Positions 56,556 through 64,000 of a stretch of 64,000 nt of DNA are shown one piece after another (position 1 is the stretch's first letter; every line of letters begins with the position of its first letter). Source of the DNA: Mycoplasmopsis bovis PG45 (lineage in GTDB: Bacteria > Bacillota_I > Bacilli_A > Mycoplasmatales > Metamycoplasmataceae); contig NC_014760.1 of assembly GCF_000183385.1 (NCBI RefSeq), forward strand, positions 1 to 64,000, read 5' to 3'. The translations under genes and the position numbers were made by a program. A model generated the notes under the pieces. The model was given only the letters and a program-made list of their open reading frames with translations, had not been told where the DNA came from and ran no database searches.

Positions 56556-56609
56556 TTAATAAAGCAAAAAGCACCACAAGTTAACTTGCGGCGCTTTTTG
56601 CTTTGTTAA
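56556..56609 (+). terminator. nusG terminator, copy 3 of the repeated hairpin
   Basis: The long stem runs AAAGCAAAAAGC to GCTTTTTGCTTT (56561-56604) with outer TTAA/TTAA, meeting at AGTTAACT. It is the most extended of three copies. Two A-C mismatches on the transcribed strand are G-U on the other. Confidence 0.75.
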
Positions 56610-56610
56610 T

Positions 56611-56820
56611 AAATAGAAGCGAATTAATGAAGTAAGGACACTTACTTGTTTGTTTTAAATAAATAAGACAACACTTTAATAAAAAATCTATCGTGAGAAT
56701 AAATGTGATTTATGCTTATTATCTGCCTTCTTATTCCAAACCAGTATCCCAAAAATACACAAACAAATAATGTATGTGTGCCAATTAATTAATTATATAT
56801 CAAAAATTACAAAAAAACAC
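56611..56820. other. Gene-free stretch after nusG
   Basis: I see no convincing gene, RNA or repeat in these 210 bases of AT-rich DNA. Confidence 0.5.
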
Positions 56821-56878
56821 AGGAAATAAAACACAAAAGGTGAAATTTTTCCACATTTTGTGTGTTTTTTTAATTTCC
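56821..56878 (+). terminator. Long imperfect hairpin upstream of the lipoprotein promoter
   Basis: AGGAAATAAAACACAAAA (56821-56838) pairs imperfectly with TTTTGTGTG and the T run ending in AATTTCCT (56856-56878). It could insulate the lipoprotein promoter from upstream transcription. Confidence 0.5.
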
Positions 56879-56879
56879 T

Positions 56880-56922
56880 AGACATTTGTGCAAAATGTCT
56901 GGGGGGGGGGATTTTATATAAT
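56880..56922 (+). promoter_or_regulatory. Candidate phase-variable promoter with a ten-G tract
   Basis: A perfect 8-bp hairpin (AGACATTT 56880-56887, AAATGTCT 56893-56900) is followed directly by ten G (56901-56910), six bases, and TATAAT (56917-56922). The G tract therefore fills most of the spacer between any -35 and the -10. Changes in its length would alter promoter geometry. Confidence 0.65.
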
Positions 56923-56962
56923 AGTTAAAAATATATTAAATTTAGAAAGGGCGAGGTACGAA

Positions 56963-59172
56963 ATGAAGAAAAAATGGTTAGTGAATTCTGGAATGCTAGC
57001 ACTAACATTTCCTTTAGTTTCATCATCTTGTTTTAATAATATTAATCCTGCAAATAAGTCTGATGAACCTAGAGTAGAAGATAAAAAAGCTTTATCAGAT
57101 GTTGTTAAAGTTGTTAATCTAGGTGAAATTAGCAAAAAAGACATAAAGACAATTATAGAAGCCTTAGTTGCAAAAACAGAAATCTTAAAAACAGCGATAT
57201 AGATGTTATTTTGGATGCTAGTGAAAATAAAGCAGTAATTAAAGCTAAAAATGAAAATAAACACTACAGTGGTGAAGTAGTTGTTACTTTCAGTGTTAAA
57301 GCTACAGAAAATAATAAGAAACCGGAGCAAGAAGGCAAAGGTGAAAAAGACAAAAAGCCAGGAGAAGGTCAAAATAATGGCAAGCCAGGCGAAGACAAGC
57401 CTAATGAAATCAAGCCAAATAATGAAAATAGCTCACAATCAAATGGAAATAATAACCATAATAATAGCAACCGACCAATCCCAAAATTAGATAGACAAAG
57501 TTTACTGATGAACACATATAGAGACTCAATATCGGGACTAGATATAGAATTACACCCAACAGGTGAGCAAATTAAAAAAGAGAAAAAACGCTTAACTGAT
57601 GAAGTTAAGAAAATTTTAGATCAAAACCTTAAAAATAATAAAGTTTTTTGAGCCGAAGCAGCAGCATCTAACTCTACTGCTAAAATTTTTGATGATACAT
57701 ATACTGACCAAAAAAATAAAGCTTTAGACAAACAAAAGAGACGTGAACAAGATGAAGCGCGTAGGCAATACTATCACAAATATCAGTCATCAGAAGCTAC
57801 AATGAGATTATTTGATGATGAATACACTGATTTGGTTGAAGAAGCTTTAAATAGACAAATGTATAGAGAGCAAGAAGCATATTTCAAAGGCCTTATGCAT
57901 GAATACTATTCAGCCGCTCATACAAAAGATCTTTTTGAATTACTAACAAAGCAAATCGATCATAAGAGTAACAAGAAGGCTGAGTTCAGAAAACAAATTG
58001 AAAAATTAACTGCTGAAAAACTAAAATTAGAAAAAGAATTTGCTGAATTAGAAACTAAGTCAGAAAAAGAGGAAGAAAGGTTAAGAGAATCTTACGAGTC
58101 ACAACTAGTTCAGGTTGTTGATGCATATGAAGAAGAAAAAGCATTGCTAGTAAAACAAAGAGATTTGATTAATAAAAAGATAAGTGATCTATTAACTAAG
58201 CAAGACGAAATAAATAAGAGCAAAGCTGGTATTCAGGATGTTAAAGATTTAATTGAAGCATTAAGAGATGCTGAGTCATCTAATAAAGAGTATCAAGATT
58301 TTATAGATGATTTAGAGACAAAGATAAAGGAGGCTGAAGAACTTAGTGCTAAAACCATGGATCTAGAACGCAAGATTGAAGAGCTTCGTTCACTTATTTC
58401 ATCAAGCTGACAAGAACAAAAAGATAAAGCAGAGAAATCTTGAAAAGAGGAAAAAGTTAAGACGGAGTCAATTCAAAAAGACTTAAAAAAGGAATTAAAA
58501 GAAGTTGAAGAAGAATCAAAAACATTAAAAAGACTAAAAAGAGATCTAACTGAAAACTTCTCGGACTCATTCTTCATTAACCCAAATGAAAATGAAGGCT
58601 TCAATCACCAAATTATAGAGGAAATAGACAAAGATATATTAATAGCTGAACATGAAAAGAAAGAACTTTATGCACTAGTAGCAGAGGCAAACAAAAAAGT
58701 TCTTGAAAAAGCTTACATATACTGCGAGTTACTTAATGCAGAAGGGAAGTTAAAGATATTAGAACAATATAATAAGAAGCTACAAAAACAGTTGAATGAA
58801 ATTAGAGCATATGTTGCCGAAAATTCTTTAAAACGTTCTAGTGCAGAAGAACTTGCAAAACTATTTGCTGATAACATTGAAAAATTACAAGAGCTTATCT
58901 TAAAAAGTCTTCAAGCTTCACAAAGTGTTTCTGAACATGAACAAACTTTAGAATTATTAGAATCTGAAAAAGACAGCATTAATAAATCATTAGATGAACT
59001 AGAAAGCAGGTTTGAAAAGCAAAAGACAAATTTATTGGATAATCTTGATGAATCTATTCTTGATTTATCCTTTGAATATGAAGATCTAGAAGAACTAAAG
59101 TTAGAAGAAATTAAAGAAAAAGAGGCTCAAATTAAACAAAATGAAGAATCTATTCAAAAATTAAAAAAGTAA
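56963..59172 (+). pseudogene. Coiled-coil surface lipoprotein, frameshifted after the signal peptide
   Basis: The ATG at 56963 opens a signal peptide with lipobox-like LVSSSC (Cys23) and 79 residues ending at TAG 57200-57202. The rest continues in the next frame to 59172. One extra A in the run 57187-57191 would fuse them into about 736 residues and restore a NSDIDVILDASENKAVIKAK stretch, a module common in mycoplasma lipoproteins. After it come a Gly/Lys/Pro/Asn-rich linker, then about 500 residues of Glu/Lys-rich coiled coil. It could be a dead gene, a phase-off state or a sequencing error. The upstream G tract favours phase variation. Confidence 0.75.
57187..57191 (+). other. A5 tract at the frameshift point
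   Basis: Reading is open before and after this run in different frames. Adding one A restores a single frame from signal peptide to C-terminus. Confidence 0.6.
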
Positions 59173-59220
59173 TAAGCAATACAAAATCAAAACTAAGAGA
59201 CCTTGGAAAAATAATTAATT

Positions 59221-59243
59221 TAGAAGCTCAGCTTCTATTTTTT
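59221..59243 (+). terminator. Terminator after the lipoprotein
   Basis: TAGAAGC/GCTTCTA stem (59221-59227, 59231-59237) with loop TCA, followed by six T. Confidence 0.85.
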
Positions 59244-59329
59244 ATATGCTAATTTTAATTGCTTTTTCTCAAGAATTCAATAAACCAATACATTGCTAAA
59301 GCAAGTATAATTTTTTATAAGGAATTAAA

Positions 59330-60364
59330 ATGAAACTATACACTAATAAAAATGTAAAGAAGATGAATAGAGTCTATAACAGATCACTAAAAAGATCTTT
59401 ATTTAGCAAGAACATTTTGACAGTGAAAAAAGCAAAACGATCACTTTTAGAAATAGTTATAAAATTTTTCATCAAGATTGTTATGCTTGTTGCTGTTCCA
59501 CTTAGTTTGAGAAAAAATAAAAACAAATTAGGTGAGTTAGTTGGTAGAGTATACAAAAGATTTACTAGCAGAGATTTTGTCTTTATTCCAGTTTCATTTG
59601 CATTTTATTCTCTTGTTTCATTTATACCAATAATATTAAGTGTAAGTGTTGCTCTATCACTAATTCCTGGTGAATTTAGCACTTTATTTAATAACGAGAT
59701 TCTAAAAAGAATTATTCCTGGTTTAGATTCATTTATCAATTCAGTTCCACAAACATGAAATGCCAAAACATTTGTGCTTGTTATTACATTGTTTTTAGCA
59801 TCATTATTCATTTCATCAAGCGGATTTGGCAAGTTTACTTATAGTATAAATTACATCTATAAGCATGAAACAACTGGCAATTATTTTTTTAATAGACTAA
59901 AAGGGTTTTTTATAGTTATTGGGATCGCACTATTTATTTTTATTTCTGCATTAATTTATTTATCAATTTATAAGCTCTTTGGAGTGCATAAGGCAAGTGA
60001 ATTAGACAAAAATATTTACTTCTACATTGTATTTTCACTTTACTTAATGCTCAATTTATATGTCGGACTTTCTGTTTTATTTAAGATTAGTCCAGGATTT
60101 ATTGTTCCATGGTCATCACTTCTTCCTGGTGTGCTTATTGCTTCGCTTCCAACTATGGTTTTTATTACAATATTTGGATATCTAACATCATTAATTGACT
60201 ACTATAAATTCGGCATATTTGGAATTTTTATGTATATTGCACTTTTGGTGTCAATAATGTCATATTTTATGTATTTAGGCATAATAACAAACGCAGCATT
60301 TTACAAAACTTTTTATTCAAGATATACAACTCCTAAAAAAATTTGATTTAGAAAGTTTTATTAA
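59330..60364 (+). CDS. YihY/BrkB-family integral membrane protein
   Basis: This 344-residue protein has a basic N-terminus of about 80 residues and six or so membrane helices. The segment DFVFIPVSFAFYSLVSFIPIILS corresponds to the family's conserved AaalAfyallSlfPlll region, and SSGFGKFTYSINYIY and PGFIVPWSSLLPGVLIAS match its later motifs. The function of the family is unknown despite the old ribonuclease BN name. TGAs are Trp. It is followed by a gap with the CTATAAAACAG word (60384-60394). Confidence 0.88.
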
Positions 60365-60555
60365 TTATGGTTTACGAAATAGGCTATAAAACAGATGTAT
60401 ACAGAAAATGTTAGAAAGAATACAAATATTTATTTTGAATTTCCTTGTTTTTTAGGCATTGTCTTGTCCACTTTTTTAAAAAATCCCACTTTTTAATTTA
60501 TAATTTAATAAATTTTTATTTAATTATTAAATAATAAGTTTATGTGGGCGGATTA

Positions 60556-61278
60556 ATGAATAATAAGTATAAAAGAATATTAATTAAGCTTTCTGGAGAA
60601 GGTTTAGTTAATAAGGAAAAAAGCTTAGCAATTGACTATGACTTAGTTGGCGATATTGCCCGTCAGCTAAAGCAAATTTCAGACAGAGGAATACAAATAA
60701 GTATAGTTATAGGCGGCGGAAACTTTTTTAGAGGCGCCAGTGCTGAAAAAAATGGAATTCCTAGAAACAGAGCTGATTACATTGGAATGCTAGCTACTAT
60801 AATGAACGGGTTGGCATTAAAAAGCGGTTTTGAAAGAATTGGTTTAAAAACTCGTATTCAATCGTCATTAGTTGTTGATCAAAAGGTTGCTGAAAACTAT
60901 GTTAATGAAAAAACAATAAAATACCTAGAAGAAGGCGAGGTTGTTATATTTGTTGGTGGAACCGGCAGACCATACTTTACAACAGACACTGCTGCAACAT
61001 TATTTGCATCAGAAATAGGCGCAGAAGTGATTTTGATGGGCAAGAATGGTGTTTCTGGAATATATGATTGTGACCCTAAATCAAATAAGAATGCCAAAAA
61101 ATTTGGAAAAATTTCTTATGATGAAATTTTAGATAAAAAGCTACAAGTAATGGATTTAACAGCCACAAGTATGGCTAGAGACAACAAGATAAATTTGATA
61201 ATTTTTAATATTAATGAACCTAATGCTATTTTAAGAGCCATTGAAGGGGATATCGATCACACTGAGGTAGTAAGCTAA
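60556..61278 (+). CDS. pyrH: Uridylate kinase (UMP kinase)
   Basis: This 240-residue hexameric UMP kinase of the amino-acid-kinase fold has KYKRILIKLSGE at the start, VIGGGNFFRG, the IRADYIGM-equivalent RADYIGMLATIMNGLAL and GGTGRPYFTTDTAATLFASE. It makes UDP from UMP for RNA and DNA synthesis. The ATG at 60556, after GGGCGGA, is preferred over an in-frame GTG at 60544. Its stop overlaps frr (TAATG). Confidence 0.95.
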   Translation: MNNKYKRILIKLSGEGLVNKEKSLAIDYDLVGDIARQLKQISDRGIQISIVIGGGNFFRGASAEKNGIPRNRADYIGMLATIMNGLALKSGFERIGLKTRIQSSLVVDQKVAENYVNEKTIKYLEEGEVVIFVGGTGRPYFTTDTAATLFASEIGAEVILMGKNGVSGIYDCDPKSNKNAKKFGKISYDEILDKKLQVMDLTATSMARDNKINLIIFNINEPNAILRAIEGDIDHTEVVS

Positions 61279-61829
61279 TGGATACAGAATTAATTATTTT
61301 AGAATTAGAAGAAGAAATTGGGAAAGCAATAAATCACTTAGTTTTTGAACTTTCAAAAACGTCAACAGGAAGAGCTAATCCTCAATTGATTAGAGGTATA
61401 AAAATTAATTACTATGATACCTTAACACCAATAGAAGAGTTAGCAAATATTAGCGTGCCTGAAGCTCAGCAATTACTAATTAAACCTTTTGATGCAACAA
61501 CTGTAAGAGACATAATCAAAGCAATAACAAATGCTCAATTAGGCATTAATCCTGTTGATGAAGGCAGCCAAATTCGTATAAAATTCCCACCATTAACAAC
61601 TGAAAGAAAAAAAGAGTTAGTTAAAGCATTATCTAAGCACTCAGAAGCTGCTAAAGTTGGCATTAGAAACGCCCGTCAAAACGCCAACAAAATAATAAAA
61701 TCTAATGATGAAATCTCTGAAGATGCTCAAAAAAGATATTTACTAGATGTTCAAAAAATTGTTGATAAAAACATTGAGCATGTAGACGAATTAGTATCCA
61801 AGAAAGAAAAAGAAATAATGACTGTTTAA
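61278..61829 (+). CDS. frr: Ribosome recycling factor
   Basis: This 183-residue protein of usual length has the conserved STGRANPQLI, YYDTLTPIEELANISVPEAQ, IRIKFPPLTTERKKELVK and a helical C-terminus. It releases ribosomes after termination. The pyrH-frr pairing is widespread. Confidence 0.96.
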   Translation: MDTELIILELEEEIGKAINHLVFELSKTSTGRANPQLIRGIKINYYDTLTPIEELANISVPEAQQLLIKPFDATTVRDIIKAITNAQLGINPVDEGSQIRIKFPPLTTERKKELVKALSKHSEAAKVGIRNARQNANKIIKSNDEISEDAQKRYLLDVQKIVDKNIEHVDELVSKKEKEIMTV

Positions 61830-61920
61830 TTTAAATTGATCTCTATTTTTATAAATATTCTTTTTATAAAAGCCTATTATTATATAATACATTACACGGC
61901 AATTAGAGATCAGTTCTTGT

Positions 61921-61996
61921 GGCACCATAGCCAAAAGGCCAAGGCACGAGTCTGCAAAACTCCGATTTACCGGTTCGAGTCCGGTTGGTGCCTCCA
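61921..61996 (+). tRNA. tRNA-Cys (GCA)
   Basis: Acceptor GGCACCA/TGGTGCC, anticodon GCA, T-loop TTCGAGT, encoded CCA 61994-61996. Confidence 0.95.
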
Positions 61997-62002
61997 TATT
62001 AT

Positions 62003-62079
62003 GCGCCCATAGCTCAACTGGACAGAGTGTTTGGCTACGGACCAAAAGGTTAGGGGTTCGACTCCTCTTGGGCGCGCCA
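62003..62079 (+). tRNA. tRNA-Arg (ACG)
   Basis: Acceptor GCGCCCA/TGGGCGC, anticodon loop CTACGGA with ACG in a TTTGG/CCAAA stem, T-loop TTCGACT, encoded CCA 62077-62079. It lies six bases after tRNA-Cys. Confidence 0.95.
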
Positions 62080-62095
62080 TATAACATTGTTACCA

Positions 62096-62122
62096 AGTTA
62101 GGCAAGTTGCCTAACTTTTTTA
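62096..62122 (+). terminator. Terminator of the tRNA-Cys/tRNA-Arg unit
   Basis: AGTTAGGC/GCCTAACT stem with loop AAGTT and a T run. Confidence 0.88.
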
Positions 62123-62134
62123 TTATTTGTATAT

Positions 62135-62269
62135 ATGTTTATGACTGATAGTACTATAAATCAAGCAAAGATGTTTAGTGAGACAATAAGTCAACTTGAT
62201 GATATCTTTATTGTAAGTGGATATGAAAAATCTATTAATATATCTAACAATTTGTCTAAAAGAAAGTAG
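62135..62269 (+). CDS. Very short hypothetical ORF
   Basis: This 44-codon frame runs from ATG 62135 to TAG 62267-62269, with a second ATG two codons in. It has no ribosome binding site and no recognisable motif. It may be chance or the stub of a gene displaced by the downstream insertion sequence. Confidence 0.25.
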   Translation: MFMTDSTINQAKMFSETISQLDDIFIVSGYEKSINISNNLSKRK

Positions 62270-62343
62270 GCAAAATTCATAAAATCAACACTTCAGAAAA
62301 ACATTATTGACATAAGGTAATAAATTTCAAATCCTACGTTTCC

Positions 62344-62386
62344 CACTTAGTCGCGAAAACACTCAGTTTTTGGCGACTATATTTTT
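62344..62386. repeat. Inverted repeat at the left side of the IS1634-type element
   Basis: TTAGTCGC and GCGACTA pair around an A/T-rich centre with AAAAC/GTTTT, followed by a T run. It may be the element's left end, a terminator shielding the transposase, or both. The right end is outside the window. Confidence 0.45.
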
Positions 62387-62432
62387 TTTACAAAAAAAAT
62401 ATAATTTATTATACTTTTATGCTTAAATATGA

Positions 62433-62438
62433 TATAAT
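62433..62438 (+). promoter_or_regulatory. -10 box of the IS1634-type transposase
   Basis: TATAAT ends six bases before ATG 62445, with no ribosome binding site, as at several other genes in this window. Confidence 0.5.
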
Positions 62439-62444
62439 AAAAAC

Positions 62445-64000
62445 ATGAAGAAGTCGAAAAATGATGCAAAAAGACAATGAAGAACATCAATAGCAAGAGT
62501 TAAAAAAGGTGAATACTTATCAATTGGAGTGCCAAGACCAGATAACAAAGGTTTTGTATACAGATTAGGATATGGTTATTTGCATGAATTAAAACAATAT
62601 CACGATGATCCGCTAACAATTATCAAAGCAATTATTGCAAACTTTCCATTGTCTTGAACAAAAGAACAAGCAAGAACTAAATTAGATGAGATTCTTAAAG
62701 ATAAAAAAGAGACCAAAAAAGAAGTTTTAGAAAGGTTTAAAGGTTACGAAGTAGTTGAAAAACTATTTGATTATTTCAATATTTTTAACGATTGTTCTCC
62801 CACAAAATCGACAACATTAAAAGATGTTGTTTTACAGTTGATTTATCAAAGAATTAAAAATCCAATAAGTGTTTTTAACACTTATATGACAGCAAAAAAA
62901 GAAAAAATAGACACTTATTCAAAAAATTCATTTTATAGATCATTAGACTATATAGCAAAAAACAAAGATGAAATTTTAAGAAATTTAAATGCAAAAATTT
63001 GTGCAAATACTAACAGAAAAATTGATGTATTATGATTTGACGCAACAACTACTTATTTTGAAACATTTTCTCGTGAAGGTTATAAAAAACCTGGCTATTC
63101 AAAAGATGGAAAATTTAAAGAAGACCAGATTGTTATAGGCATGGCAACTGATGAAAATGGGATACCGTTACACTACAAAATATTTCCAGGAAATGTTACT
63201 GATTCAAATACTTTCATACCATTTATGCTTGAAATTGCAGATATTTATGAAGTTAACAGCGTAACTATAATTGCTGACAAAGGAATGAGTGTTAATAGAA
63301 ATATTAGATTTTTAGAATCTAAGAATTGAAAATACATAATCTCATATAGAATGAAAGCTGGAAGCAAACAATTTAAAGAGTATGTATTAGATGAAAAAGA
63401 TTATGTAAATGATGGTGGTTTGATATACAAAACTCGTGATATTGCATCTTCATACAATAAAAAAAGAATTAATGGACATTTTAGAAGACAAATAATTAGT
63501 TTTAGTCAAAAACGAGCAACTAAAGACAAAAACGATAGAGACATTTTAATTCAAAATTTCACTAAGAAAATGAATAAAGATAATCTTGTTTCTTGTGATG
63601 ATCTAGCGGGATCTAAAAAATATAGATTCTTCAAACCTATAAACAAAGGTGCATTTTATGAACTTGACATAGAAAAAATACAAGAAGATCAAAAATATGA
63701 TGGATACTATGTTTACGAAACAAACAGAACAGATTTATCAGTAAAAGAAGTTATTAATTTATATTCAAAACAATGACAAATTGAGTCTAATTTCAAGACA
63801 TTAAAAGGTAAATTATCTCTTCGTCCAATGTATTTATCAACTTGAAACCATATTGTTGGTTATATTTGTTTATGTTTCATTTCATTAGTGTTTTTAAACT
63901 ACATCATCTACATTCTAAATTCAAAATTAGGACTGACTGGAAAAAGTAAAATCACTGAGCATAAAGTGATTAATGTTATCAAAGAAGTTAAAGAAATTGA
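62445..64000 (+). CDS. IS1634-family (IS4-group) transposase, partial
   Basis: This frame is open through eight or so TGA(Trp) codons to the window end, giving at least 518 residues. IS4-group features are LWFDATTTYFE (first Asp), TIIADKGM (second Asp) and LYSKQWQIESNFKTLKGKL (Glu region). It differs from the IS4-type transposase at 10517-11929 in sequence and length, so it is a separate element. The start is ATG 62445. Confidence 0.88.

Larger units (their letters stand above)
62339..64000 (+). mobile_element. IS1634-type insertion sequence, cut by the window end
   Basis: It begins somewhere near the TAGTCGC inverted repeat and contains a single large transposase frame that is still open at 64000. 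Both the exact left border and the right end remain unresolved. Confidence 0.65.

Noticed and set aside
60544-60555. GTG start for pyrH at 60544
   Set aside because: ATG 60556 starts the conserved KYKRILIKLSGE region and has GGGCGGA upstream; the GTG would place the start inside that site.
62135-62269. The short ORF as a toxin, antitoxin or regulatory peptide
   Set aside because: No ribosome binding site, partner gene or recognisable motif; kept only as a low-confidence ORF.

Overview
This window looks like the start of a Mycoplasma (Mycoplasmopsis) chromosome. The DNA is very AT-rich, in-frame TGA must be read as tryptophan (genetic code 4) in nearly every long gene, there are no cell-wall genes, and many proteins carry mycoplasma-type lipoprotein signals. 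dnaA and dnaN open the window. Gene content and the number of insertion sequences suggest the M. bovis / M. agalactiae group; that is inference from memory, not a database match. All gene ends below were obtained by reading through TGA, so many genes are much longer than a standard-code reading would give.

Layout: (1) 1-3110, dnaA, a DnaA-box intergenic region, dnaN, an S4-domain protein, tRNA-Tyr and tRNA-Gln. (2) 3184-4762, two tandem alpha/beta hydrolases. (3) 10319 down to 4814, a six-gene minus-strand operon: luciferase-like monooxygenase, GcvH-like lipoyl carrier, macrodomain-class sirtuin (SirTM), two lipoate-protein ligase paralogues and an old-yellow-enzyme-like oxidoreductase. This is the lipoylation/ADP-ribosylation stress module, here with no macrodomain hydrolase and with a duplicated ligase. 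(4) 10493-12163, an IS4-type insertion sequence. (5) 12179-19689, a Bax-inhibitor-like membrane protein and a BMP-type nucleoside ABC importer (divergent lipoprotein, ATPase, two permeases, one with a long coiled-coil tail). (6) 19967-25280, two deoxynucleoside kinases, an S41-type lipoprotein and the psuG/psuK pseudouridine pair: a nucleoside salvage neighbourhood. (7) 25444-31580, a HAD phosphatase, an ABC-2 exporter and three poorly known proteins.

(8) 49660 down to 31652 is one minus-strand block: a giant 3326-residue PDxFFG-family surface protein with an HExxH metalloprotease motif, followed 10 bases later by oppA-oppB-oppC-oppD-oppF. The arrangement suggests extracellular proteolysis coupled to oligopeptide uptake. 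(9) 50067-52894, two tandem IS30-family units, the first decayed. (10) 52940-56549, cysS-rlmB-sigma-like-rpmG-secE-nusG, the same order as in Firmicutes, with the sigma-like gene at the sigH position. (11) 56821-59172, a coiled-coil lipoprotein with a ten-G tract in its promoter region and an A-tract frameshift after the signal peptide, both candidates for phase variation. (12) 59330-62079, a YihY/BrkB membrane protein, pyrH-frr, tRNA-Cys and tRNA-Arg. (13) 62445 to the window end, an IS1634-type transposase cut off by the window.

Recurring non-coding themes are -10 boxes placed 6-11 bases before start codons that lack a ribosome binding site (probable leaderless mRNAs), a recurrent intergenic CTATAAAACAG word, and a terminator-like hairpin present three times with compensatory changes.
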